A model generated the notes under the pieces. That model ran no database searches and was not told the DNA's origin. It saw nothing but the letters and a program-made list of their open reading frames with translations. From positions 1 to 9,301 of the forward strand of contig CAZOPW010000067.1 of assembly GCA_964581795.1 (NCBI GenBank): a stretch of DNA of 9,301 nt, given 5' to 3'. Positions 1 to 6,547 of the stretch are shown piece after piece. Source of the DNA: EX4572-165 sp964581795 (GTDB lineage Archaea > Thermoplasmatota > E2 > DHVEG-1). Each line of letters opens with the position of its first letter. The stretch's first letter is position 1. The position numbers and the translations under genes are program-made.

Positions 1-551
1 CACACATTCCAAATAGTATTAATATTTGGATTGATGGATTATCATCATTTGCCGGATGGTTTTTAGATTACAATAAACCAATATTACTCATTGATTCAAA
101 TAATAATATCAAAAAAGCCCTCAAACTTCTTTATCGATTAGGATATGATAATATTTATGGTTATTTAAAAAACGGTTTTACAAATTGGTATACTCATAAT
201 GAAAAGACAAATAACTTTACTTTTTGGTCACCATCAAAATTACATGAACACATTGAGGATGATACAGTTTATATCTTAGATGTTAGAGATAAAACATCTA
301 GAGATGATGACGGATTCATTAAAAATTCACATCATGTTTTCGTAGGAGTTTTGGAAAACAATATTTCTTCAATTCCTAAGGATAAAACAATTGTTGTTTA
401 CTGTGATTCAGGGTTTAAAACAAGTATAGCATGTAGCATTCTATTAAGGAATAATTTTCATTCTGTTATTAATTTACTTGGTGGAATAAGTGCTTGGACT
501 GAAGCGAATCTACCACTTGAAAAAGAAAAACAGTCAATTAAAAACTGGTAA
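1..551 (+). CDS. Rhodanese-repeat protein, C-terminal part (probably of an MBL-fold/rhodanese fusion); 5' end outside window
   Basis: The reading frame is open from the first full codon (base 3) to TAA at 549-551, giving 182 residues. It starts inside a first rhodanese-like domain: HIPNSINI and SSFAGWF near the start, then KPILLIDS and RLGYDNIYGYLKNGFTNW. This matches the middle rhodanese module that follows a metallo-beta-lactamase domain in persulfide-dioxygenase-like proteins. A second rhodanese domain follows: YILDVRD, then the active-site loop VVYCDSGFKTSIA, whose cysteine would carry the persulfide, then the closing GGISAWTEANLPL. The first domain shows no catalytic cysteine in the visible part, as is common for this module. 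The expected role is cytosolic sulfane-sulfur transfer or persulfide handling. The MBL domain is inferred from family architecture, since it would lie upstream of base 1. An ATG at 351 is internal to the second domain and is not the start. The tandem rhodanese call is firm; the fusion is less certain. Confidence 0.85.
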   Translation, partial: HIPNSINIWIDGLSSFAGWFLDYNKPILLIDSNNNIKKALKLLYRLGYDNIYGYLKNGFTNWYTHNEKTNNFTFWSPSKLHEHIEDDTVYILDVRDKTSRDDDGFIKNSHHVFVGVLENNISSIPKDKTIVVYCDSGFKTSIACSILLRNNFHSVINLLGGISAWTEANLPLEKEKQSIKNW

Positions 552-567
552 TCTTATCGATTAAGAT
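551..567 (+). terminator. Small hairpin at the end of the rhodanese gene
   Basis: ATCTTA (551-556) and TAAGAT (562-567) form a perfect six-base stem around a five-base loop, directly at the stop codon. No long T-run follows, so this may be a 3'-end RNA structure rather than a terminator. Confidence 0.3.
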
Positions 568-625
568 ATTTAGACTTTGAATACTATTGATAAAAATTTT
601 AATCATTTAATCAGATGGTAAGACT

Positions 626-844
626 ATGCCTCTATCAGAAAAAGCACATAAAAAAGCTATAATCGGCATTTTCTTTATTCTTATACTCAGTCTATTAAGT
701 GGTTTGAAAGTAAGTTCAGAAGGTATGGTTTCATTTTCTTTAGAGTCTTTATTTATCCCTTATTGGCTTATTCCCATCGTTCTTCTATTTAGTTATCTTC
801 TTATCGCATTCTTTCTAAATTGGATGAATAGGAACATAAAATAA
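626..844 (+). CDS. Small two-helix membrane protein, family not recognised
   Basis: A 72-residue protein I cannot assign to a family. A short basic N-terminus (EKAHKKA) leads into a hydrophobic helix at about residues 11-27 (IIGIFFILILSLLSGL). A polar loop with SSEGMVSFSLES follows, then a second helix at about 44-64 (IPYWLIPIVLLFSYLLIAF), and the tail NWMNRNIK is basic. The positive-inside rule would put both termini in the cytoplasm. It starts 74 bases after the rhodanese gene and ends 37 bases before the zinc-ribbon gene on the same strand, so the three may be co-transcribed. The sequence before ATG (GGTAAGACT) is at best a weak ribosome site. Coding potential is supported by the clean two-helix pattern; function is unknown. 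Confidence 0.6.
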   Translation: MPLSEKAHKKAIIGIFFILILSLLSGLKVSSEGMVSFSLESLFIPYWLIPIVLLFSYLLIAFFLNWMNRNIK

Positions 845-881
845 AAGAAGATAAGTTGCTGAAAATAGTTAATTTGATATT

Positions 882-1148
882 ATGTCGTTCATATTGAAGT
901 GTAATAATCCTAATTGTTCAGTTTCTCTATTCAAGGCTGATTCACAATCTCATAAGAGTAAGTGTCCGATATGTAAGAATACTGATTTGACTCGTATCGA
1001 ATTCAAGCAAGGAGTTGATGAATTTATTTGTAGTAATCCTCACTGTATTAAATATCAAGTCAATCCTCTTGTAACTAATAAATTTATTTTTATTTGTCCT
1101 TTTTGTCAAAAAAGAAGAATTGATATCATCAAACATGACATCAAATAA
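882..1148 (+). CDS. Small double zinc-ribbon protein
   Basis: An 88-residue protein built from two similar halves, each with a CxxxxC and a CxxC knuckle: Cys7, Cys12, Cys28, Cys31 and Cys50, Cys55, Cys72, Cys75. The spacings (5-16-3 and 5-17-3) are nearly identical, and the local motifs match (CNNPNC/CPIC and CSNPHC/CPFC), which suggests duplication of one zinc-ribbon unit. There is no signal peptide or membrane segment, so it should be cytosolic, binding two zinc ions and probably nucleic acid or a protein partner. No catalytic domain is attached. The ATG at 882 is the first possible start, because an in-frame TAA lies at 870-872. No Shine-Dalgarno site is evident, which would fit a leaderless or weakly led message. 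It is the last gene of a possible three-gene run. The zinc-ribbon call is firm; the precise role is unknown. Confidence 0.75.
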   Translation: MSFILKCNNPNCSVSLFKADSQSHKSKCPICKNTDLTRIEFKQGVDEFICSNPHCIKYQVNPLVTNKFIFICPFCQKRRIDIIKHDIK

Positions 1149-1291
1149 AATATAGTATAAGGTAGTCTTTTTGTTAGGATGCTAGGGACTAAAAATAGAT
1201 ACTTCTTAAAAGAGTGTGATTATTATGCATGACTTAACGCTTTTATAGATCCAATTGAAAAAAATATTTGAAAATAAGGTGAAAGTGACAT

Positions 1292-1954
1292 TCAAGAATC
1301 TATCACATTTTCCTTCTTTACATATATCATATCAGTTTTATGGTCCAGCCGTCGATTTCCATCATCTAAATATGCATGAACTCGGTACAATCCTTCATCT
1401 TCAGGAGTTATCTCAGCTGAGTATTTTGCGATCTCACCAGGATTTAGTTTTTTTGTGTTCATAGTTGCAAGTTGATCAAAATTCCCTTCTGGTGTTTCAG
1501 CCCAAAATTCCAAGTTAAGGTCATCAGTTTCTTTGATTCCTTGAATAGTTGATTCACAACGAATAGTTTCTTTAGGGACAGGGTAAGGTTCTGTGATTGC
1601 AAACATTGATTGGATTTCAGCAGGGTTATCACCAACACTAAGTGATTGTGCCGGTGATTCAATGAATAAAGGTTCTCCTTCATCTGTCATACTTTCAACT
1701 GACATAAATACTGTCGTTGATGTATTTGCTTCAATTTGGAAAGGAATTTTTGTTTGCTCATTTGGATTTAGTTCATAGACGTACTCATGTTCATCAATTG
1801 GTTTAATAGCGAATGTATCATGTGAATTTAATCTGATTTCGAGATTCAATAATTTTTTTTTACCTATGTTTTTTATTCTTGCTGTTACCCATTTTCGACC
1901 AGTATTAATATCTTGAGGAATTATTTCAAATGCGAGAGGATACCTTATTTTCAT
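1292..1954 (-). CDS. Cytosolic protein of two Ig-like/CARDB-like beta-sandwich domains
   Basis: A 220-residue protein with no signal peptide and no membrane helix. Residues of about 7-88 look like a CARDB-type fold: a strand with WVTARIKNIGKKKLLNLEIRL, followed by a turn with ELNPNEQTKIPFQI. Residues of about 113-213 form a second unit ending in NPGEIAKYSAEITPEDEGLY and a strand RVHAYLDD, typical of Ig-like sandwiches. Such domains bind proteins or sugars and usually sit on secreted or surface proteins, so a stand-alone cytosolic pair is less usual. A GTG at 1966 would add four residues, but the GAGGTG that contains it is better read as a Shine-Dalgarno site placed nine bases before the ATG at 1954. 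The gene is convergent with the zinc-ribbon gene across 143 bp and follows tgt on the same strand after 147 bp. Function is unknown. Confidence 0.7.
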   Translation of the reverse strand: MKIRYPLAFEIIPQDINTGRKWVTARIKNIGKKKLLNLEIRLNSHDTFAIKPIDEHEYVYELNPNEQTKIPFQIEANTSTTVFMSVESMTDEGEPLFIESPAQSLSVGDNPAEIQSMFAITEPYPVPKETIRCESTIQGIKETDDLNLEFWAETPEGNFDQLATMNTKKLNPGEIAKYSAEITPEDEGLYRVHAYLDDGNRRLDHKTDMIYVKKENVIDS

Positions 1955-1963
1955 ATTTCTAAA

Positions 1964-1969
1964 CACCTC
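1964..1969 (-). promoter_or_regulatory. Shine-Dalgarno site GAGGTG deciding the start of the Ig-like gene
   Basis: On the minus strand GAGGTG is followed by nine bases and then ATG (1954-1952). It matches the GGAGGTGAT complement of the 16S rRNA tail over six bases. Most other genes in the window lack such a site, so this one is likely translated from a leadered message and starts at 1954 rather than at the upstream GTG. Confidence 0.6.
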
Positions 1970-2045
1970 AATATTATTTTTAATTCCTTAATATTAATAA
2001 GATTTTATTCAATTCAACTGCAATTAACCTTAAAATCAATTACAA

Positions 2046-2076
2046 AAAAATATATTTTTTTATCTTCTTAGATAAA
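2046..2076 (-). terminator. Hairpin and T-run downstream of tgt
   Basis: TTTATCT (2059-2065) and AGATAAA (2070-2076) form a seven-base stem with a four-base loop. Read on the minus strand after tgt, it is followed by A-rich sequence, TATATA and a run of seven T. A second T6 run directly follows the tgt stop codon. This fits an archaeal T-run terminator. The same TATA-containing stretch could alternatively be a promoter for the Ig-like gene with a leader of roughly 70 bases. Confidence 0.4.
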
Positions 2077-2101
2077 CATTTTTTGGCTGAAAACAAAAAA
2101 G

Positions 2102-3286
2102 TTACATCCATTCTTTTTTTAATTCTTTAAAATATCCATTTTTGATAGAATCTCTTATTTCTTTCATAAGTTGAAGCATAAAATACATATTGTGATAACT
2201 AAGTAATGTATAACCTAGAAGTTCACCTGTTTTCAACAAGTGGTGAATATATGCTCTTGAATATGTTTTACACACATTACATGTGCAATTAGGGTCAAGT
2301 GGTTGGGTATCGTCTTTATACCGTTGTAATTTCAATTTATATCGATATTTATTTTTCTTTGTCCCAAGCGGAGGCCTGATATGAGGGTAACCACTTCGGG
2401 CTAATCTTGTTGGAGATACACAATCAAATAAGTCAATTCCTCGTTCAACTGATTCAAAAATATCTTCAACGACACCTATGCCAAGTAAATGCCTTGGTTT
2501 ATTGTCCGGTAAATGTGGAATAACCCATTCTAAGACGTTATGCATATCCTGTTTTGATTTTCCAAGGGATCCGCCAATAGCATAACTGTCAAAATCTAAG
2601 GAAGAAATATATTTAGCACTTTTTATTCGTAAATCCTGCCAGTGACCTCCTTGAATGATACCTGCTATTGCTTGATCTGTGTTATGAATTTCTAAGCATT
2701 CCTTTGCCCATTGATGAGTTCGTTTCAAACTTTTCGCCGTGTATTCTTTATTAGATAAAGGAGACGTACATTCATCTAAGACTAAGATTATATCTGAACC
2801 TAGTTTCTCTTGAACACGAATTGATTTCTTTGGAGTTAGTAATTGATAGGATTTATCGTATATTGATTGAAAAGATATTCCTTTGTCATTGATTTTTGCA
2901 ATTGATTTTCCTTGTGGTTTAGACGTTTTATGTCCTTCATCTGGAAAAAAGATTTTTCCAACTGCATGTTCTTTTCCAAGACCAAGCGAAAAAGCTTGAA
3001 AACCACCACTATCTGTCACTATTGGTTTATCCCAATTCATGAAAGTATGTAGACCACCAATTTTATGAATAACATCTTCGGTTGGCTGAAGCATTAAATG
3101 ATACGTATTGCAAATGAGAAGTTGTGCGTTTAGCTGGTGTAAATCTTCTGAGGTAAGTGCTTTGACTGTTGCTTTTGTTGCAACAGGCATTAACGCTGGT
3201 GTTTGAATCGTTCCATGTTTCAATTTAAGTGTACCAGATCTGGTTGTTTCATAAGTGTGATTCAGCTGAAATGATAATTGACCCAT
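2102..3286 (-). CDS. tgt: tRNA-guanine(34) transglycosylase, bacterial type (queuine/preQ1 insertion)
   Basis: A 394-residue enzyme that exchanges guanine 34 in GUN-anticodon tRNAs (Asp, Asn, His, Tyr) for queuine or a precursor base. The fold is complete. VTDSGGFQAFSL carries the acid/base Asp92. DECTSP at 171-176 and GIIQGG at 209-214 line the base pocket. GIDLFDCVSPTRLAR carries the nucleophile Asp288. Cys334, Cys336, Cys339 and His365 form the zinc site. The Cys in DEC follows the bacterial rather than the eukaryotic pattern. There is no C-terminal PUA domain, so it is not the archaeosine enzyme that acts at G15. Two oddities stand out: about 25 extra residues near 103-130, and a shortened pocket loop GGSLGK where E. 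coli has GGLAVGE. The ATG at 3286 is preferred over the GTG just before it. A transporter gene for Q precursors is divergent, 45 bp away. The family call is firm; the exact base used is inferred. Confidence 0.93.
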   Translation of the reverse strand: MGQLSFQLNHTYETTRSGTLKLKHGTIQTPALMPVATKATVKALTSEDLHQLNAQLLICNTYHLMLQPTEDVIHKIGGLHTFMNWDKPIVTDSGGFQAFSLGLGKEHAVGKIFFPDEGHKTSKPQGKSIAKINDKGISFQSIYDKSYQLLTPKKSIRVQEKLGSDIILVLDECTSPLSNKEYTAKSLKRTHQWAKECLEIHNTDQAIAGIIQGGHWQDLRIKSAKYISSLDFDSYAIGGSLGKSKQDMHNVLEWVIPHLPDNKPRHLLGIGVVEDIFESVERGIDLFDCVSPTRLARSGYPHIRPPLGTKKNKYRYKLKLQRYKDDTQPLDPNCTCNVCKTYSRAYIHHLLKTGELLGYTLLSYHNMYFMLQLMKEIRDSIKNGYFKELKKEWM

Positions 3287-3331
3287 CACGTATGCAAACG
3301 TTTTAAGTGCAATAAATATTTTGTTTTTCAG
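3287..3331. promoter_or_regulatory. Shared divergent promoter between tgt and yhhQ
   Basis: Only 45 bp separate the two start codons. AAAATATTTATT (minus strand, 3311-3322) lies 25-36 bases ahead of the tgt ATG, and TTTTAAGT (plus strand, 3301-3308) lies 24-31 bases ahead of the yhhQ ATG at 3332. Both distances fit TATA boxes of leaderless archaeal transcripts. Neither gene has a Shine-Dalgarno site. The two boxes are interleaved, so a single bound regulator would affect both genes. The promoter assignment is inference from position and composition. Confidence 0.5.
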
Positions 3332-4000
3332 ATGATTAATGAAATCTTGTGGATTGGATTATTACTTGTTTGTTTCGTTACGGTGATCCTTGCTTACAAA
3401 TTATTTGGAAAAGTTGGTCTTTACATTTGGACTGCTACTGCAGTTATTCTAGCAAATATTCAGGTCATGAAAACAATTGAGGTTTTTGGATTAGTAACTG
3501 CACTTGGAAATGTTGTGTATTCTTCATTGTTTCTTGTTACAGATATCATGAATGAAAATCATTCTAAGGATGATGCGCAAAAAGCAGTTTGGATTGGTTT
3601 TTTTGTATTAATTTCTATGACTCTTATTATGCAGATAACGCTTCTGTTTATACCAGATGAATCAGATGTTTTAAGTGGTCATATTGCCTCAATTTTTTCT
3701 TTTATGCCTCGAATAGCTTTTGCTAGTTTAACAGCATATTTGATTTCTCAATTTCATGATGTTTGGTTTTTTGATAGATTAAAAAAAGAGTTTGGAGGAA
3801 AAAAATTATGGTTAAGAAATAATCTTTCTACTATAACGAGTCAACTCATTGATAATATCGTGTTCACACTTATTGCTTTTATTGGAATTTTCTCCTGGAG
3901 TGTTATTTTACAAATATTCATAACGTCATTGATTTTAAAAATTATTGTCGCTTTTTTTGATACTCCATTTGTTTATATTGCTCGAAAAATACAAAAGTAA
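3332..4000 (+). CDS. yhhQ: VUT/YhhQ-family queuosine-precursor transporter
   Basis: A 222-residue integral membrane protein with about six helices (roughly 5-22, 29-47, 53-71, 85-107, 121-140, 172-208 as one or two). The hallmark of the family is the helix-end motif FLVTDIMNENHSKDDAQKAV (about 67-86), matching the TDxxNExxGKKxAxxAV signature of YhhQ/QPTR proteins. Near the C-terminus RNNLSTITSQLIDNIVFTL is the second conserved block. E. coli YhhQ imports preQ0 and preQ1, and relatives are assigned to queuine or queuosine uptake. Here the neighbour is tgt, which points to the same pathway. A TTG at 3278 would add 18 residues, overlap the tgt start and break the helix-at-N-terminus pattern, so I take the ATG at 3332. 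It is divergent from tgt and has no other operon partner. Family confidence is high; the substrate (queuine or preQ bases) is inferred. Confidence 0.88.
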   Translation: MINEILWIGLLLVCFVTVILAYKLFGKVGLYIWTATAVILANIQVMKTIEVFGLVTALGNVVYSSLFLVTDIMNENHSKDDAQKAVWIGFFVLISMTLIMQITLLFIPDESDVLSGHIASIFSFMPRIAFASLTAYLISQFHDVWFFDRLKKEFGGKKLWLRNNLSTITSQLIDNIVFTLIAFIGIFSWSVILQIFITSLILKIIVAFFDTPFVYIARKIQK

Positions 4001-4021
4001 GTCCTTAAAAATTTCTAAATC

Positions 4022-4049
4022 ATAGAGTTGAAATTTATTTTCCCTCTAT
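4022..4049 (+). terminator. Hairpin downstream of yhhQ
   Basis: ATAGAG (4022-4027) pairs with CTCTAT (4044-4049), and inside it GAAA (4030-4033) pairs with TTTC (4039-4042) around a five-base loop. The position, about 20 bases after the stop codon, suggests a 3'-end structure. The T-runs around it are short. Confidence 0.35.
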
Positions 4050-4125
4050 TTCATTTACATTATCTTTTAAAAAATAATCAATAGTTAATATTATGATGGT
4101 TATGTTTCAATTATTTTGGAATAAG

Positions 4126-4184
4126 TTTATATCACACTTATTTGTTGGTAATTATACTGGTAACCTTTTATTATTTGAGTTGAT
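4126..4184 (+). promoter_or_regulatory. TATA box and weak ribosome site for the PAS-DUF835 gene
   Basis: TTTATATC at 4126-4133 is a good archaeal TATA-like box that would start transcription near 4155 and give a leader of about 33 bases. GAGTTGAT at 4177-4184, three bases before the ATG at 4188, differs by one base from GAGGTGAT and may act as a ribosome site. Assignments are by position only. Confidence 0.45.
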
Positions 4185-4187
4185 AAT

Positions 4188-6449
4188 ATGGGAGCGGAAT
4201 CCTTATTTTCTGAAAGAGAAGAATCCATTGATAATTTAATGAAAAGAATTCATTATTTACGTGATCAAATAGAGTTACAAGATGAATTTTTTGATTCTGT
4301 ACCTTATTTAATCGCAATAGTAAACAGAAAAGGTAAAATTTTATATTTAAACGATGCAATGGCAAAAAGTCTAGGGAAAAATAAACGAGAGGCATTGGGA
4401 TTAAATATTTTAGATTTTTTCTCTGAAGAAACTAGTCAACATCGTTTAAACAAAGCTTTAAAAGTAAAAAAAACTAGGAAACCAATTGAATTTATTGATG
4501 TTAGAAATAATCGTTTTTTCAAATCTACTTATTTTCCAATTATCAAGGAAAATAAATCCATTGATAGAATCCTTGCTATTGTTCAAGATATAACAGAACA
4601 AAAAATGAAAGAAAGAGAACAACTGAAAAATAAAGAAGTTTATTTTGAATCGTTAATAGAAAACTCATTGGATCTTATTACTGTCGTTGATGAGAAAGGT
4701 AAGATAATATATGAAAGTCCCTCACTAAAAAACATCTTACAATATATACCTAAAGAAAGACAGAATAAAAGTGTATTTGATCATATTCATCCAAAAGATA
4801 AAAATCGGGTGAAAAGATATTTTTTAAATATCATTTCAACACCGGGATTAACTAAAAAAATCGGATATAGAATTAAAGATAAAAAAGGAAACTGGCATTA
4901 TTTTGAATCATTAGGAAATAATCAACTACATAATAATAAAATTAGAGGATTGATTATAAATTCTCGAGATATATCTCAACGAATTCAAGAGCAAATAGAG
5001 AAAAACGCAATTCTTGACAATACATCTGAAATCATTGCATATCATGATAAAAATCATCGTATCTTGTGGGCTAACAAAGCTTATCAAAAAGAAACTGGTA
5101 AATCTTTAGATGAGTTAGTTGGTACAAAATGTTATCATGCGTGGGGGTTAGATAATGCTTGTGTAAATTGTCCATTATCTCGTGCATTACAATCTGGTAA
5201 AACAGTAGAAGCAGTCTTTTCTCCGGAGAATCAAAAAAATTGGCCATCTGATTTTAAAACATGGAGGATTATTGGTGACCCCGTTTTTAATGAAGACGGA
5301 GAAATTATTGGAGCAATAGAAATTTCTTATGATATAACTGATCAAAAAAAAGCTGAAGAAGAAATCAATCGAACAAAGGAACATTTAGAAAAATTGATTC
5401 ATAACACAAGTGAAATCATTTTTTCGATTAATAAAGATTATAAAATAACGTTATGGAACAAAACTGCAGAAAATCTTAGTGGTATCAAAGCTAAACAAGT
5501 AGTTGGAAAAGATATAAGAAAATCAAAATTTATTGATAACATTGATAAATTAACTGATTTTTTAGATCAACAATTACATCACAAGCCGACGTCTTTTTCC
5601 AAGTTATTAATAAAAACGTTATTTGGAAGTATTAGGGTATTGCAGGTTTCTACATCATTTGTGACAGATGAAGATAATAATATTACTGATATTATTTTCA
5701 TTTGTAATGATGTAACCTCTAAAGAGGAAGCCCATGGAACGTTTGTTGATGGAAGAAGTTATTTACTTGAGAGTGAAACGTCAGCTCGTCTGATTACGAT
5801 TTTTAATGATCTTGTTTCTGAGAAGAAAAAAGGATTATTTATTACTCGGTCACAATATGAGGATTTCATACAACAAATCAATCTTGACCAAGTTACATTA
5901 GTTATTTTATCTGATAAAATCCTAGAATTTGCTCCTAGCATTCATGATTTAAGTAAATTAAAATCATTCATTCAAAATTTTGTTCAACAAAATAATAATT
6001 GTATTGTATGTTTAAACAGAGTTGATTACTTATTTACTACATTTGGCTTTAAAAATACGATCATTGCTTTTTATGATATCAATGATATAATACGAAAACA
6101 TCAATCTATTCTTTTAGTTCGAATAAATACTCAACTACTTTCAGATGAAGAATATCAAATCCTAAACGAAGAATTTTCTCCACTTCCTGAAAGTCAAATT
6201 CATAATGTATATCTTAATGACCCGTTATTTTCTTTACTTAGTTTCATTTATGAACAGAATCAGACAAATACTCTTGTTTATCAAAAAAGTGTAACCCACT
6301 ATTTTTCAATAGCAAAAGTTACTGCTCAGAAAAGACTTGATGAATTGCTACAAAAAGGTCTCATATTTTATAAAAAACAAGGAAGAATTAAACAGATATT
6401 TATCACAGATAAAGGGAAACAAATATTACGTTTGAAAATGATGGAATAG
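4188..6449 (+). CDS. Multi-PAS sensor protein with DUF835 and C-terminal winged helix
   Basis: A soluble 753-residue sensor with no membrane segment. A short helical N-terminus (about 1-32) precedes four PAS domains, at about 32-138, 150-265, 273-386 and 400-510. Each is closed by the usual DIT/DIS/DVT linker: QDITEQ, SRDISQ, YDITDQ, NDVTSK. Between PAS units the linkers are charged and helical. PAS3 contains Cys315, Cys325 and Cys328 in a CYHAW...CVNCP insertion, which may bind metal or sense redox. From about 517 (GTFVDGRSYLLESE) to 660 the protein looks like DUF835, a domain of unknown function that in archaea often ends PAS proteins. Residues 676-751 then resemble a winged helix: a VTAQKRLDELLQKGLI recognition-type helix and a wing with KKQGRIKQIFITDKGKQIL. 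There is no kinase, HATPase or receiver domain, so direct sensing with DNA binding is likely. Neither ligand nor target is known. Confidence 0.85.
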   Translation: MGAESLFSEREESIDNLMKRIHYLRDQIELQDEFFDSVPYLIAIVNRKGKILYLNDAMAKSLGKNKREALGLNILDFFSEETSQHRLNKALKVKKTRKPIEFIDVRNNRFFKSTYFPIIKENKSIDRILAIVQDITEQKMKEREQLKNKEVYFESLIENSLDLITVVDEKGKIIYESPSLKNILQYIPKERQNKSVFDHIHPKDKNRVKRYFLNIISTPGLTKKIGYRIKDKKGNWHYFESLGNNQLHNNKIRGLIINSRDISQRIQEQIEKNAILDNTSEIIAYHDKNHRILWANKAYQKETGKSLDELVGTKCYHAWGLDNACVNCPLSRALQSGKTVEAVFSPENQKNWPSDFKTWRIIGDPVFNEDGEIIGAIEISYDITDQKKAEEEINRTKEHLEKLIHNTSEIIFSINKDYKITLWNKTAENLSGIKAKQVVGKDIRKSKFIDNIDKLTDFLDQQLHHKPTSFSKLLIKTLFGSIRVLQVSTSFVTDEDNNITDIIFICNDVTSKEEAHGTFVDGRSYLLESETSARLITIFNDLVSEKKKGLFITRSQYEDFIQQINLDQVTLVILSDKILEFAPSIHDLSKLKSFIQNFVQQNNNCIVCLNRVDYLFTTFGFKNTIIAFYDINDIIRKHQSILLVRINTQLLSDEEYQILNEEFSPLPESQIHNVYLNDPLFSLLSFIYEQNQTNTLVYQKSVTHYFSIAKVTAQKRLDELLQKGLIFYKKQGRIKQIFITDKGKQILRLKMME

Positions 6450-6477
6450 TACTGGTTTCATTTTATTCTTGAATAGC

Positions 6478-6501
6478 TTTTTTAAAAATAGAATATTTTT
6501 T
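6478..6501 (+). terminator. T-run terminator after the PAS-DUF835 gene
   Basis: Two T6 runs (6478-6483 and 6496-6501) lie 29-52 bases after the stop codon, in a stretch otherwise rich in A. Archaeal RNA polymerase commonly stops at such runs, so this is a plausible 3' end. Confidence 0.35.
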
Positions 6502-6520
6502 GTAACAACATTAATGAACG

Positions 6521-6533
6521 TTTGTAATATTAA
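6521..6533 (+). promoter_or_regulatory. Possible TATA box of the sulfotransferase gene
   Basis: TTTGTAATATTAA lies 15-27 bases before the ATG at 6548. It would fit a leaderless or very short-leader transcript. There is no Shine-Dalgarno site before this start. Confidence 0.3.
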
Positions 6534-6547
6534 GTCGATTAAATTAT

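Noticed and set aside
942..1136. A 64-codon minus-strand frame opposite the zinc-ribbon gene
   Set aside because: The plus-strand frame has eight regularly spaced cysteines; the reverse shows no pattern.
1165..1193. TAGTC...GACTA inverted repeat in the convergent gap
   Set aside because: Only five Watson-Crick pairs with a long loop; not distinguishable from chance.
1255..1778. Three frames of 61-74 codons overlapping the Ig-like gene on both strands
   Set aside because: They overlap a longer frame with a Shine-Dalgarno site and a coherent beta-sandwich pattern.
3278..3331. N-terminal extension of the YhhQ-like protein from TTG 3278
   Set aside because: It would overlap the tgt start codon, adds a basic Cys-rich segment not seen in the family, and uses the region best explained as promoter.
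4171..5941. Minus-strand open frames of 60-74 codons opposite the PAS-DUF835 gene
   Set aside because: They lie antisense to a well-supported coding frame, have low-complexity Phe/Leu/Ser-rich translations and no domain.
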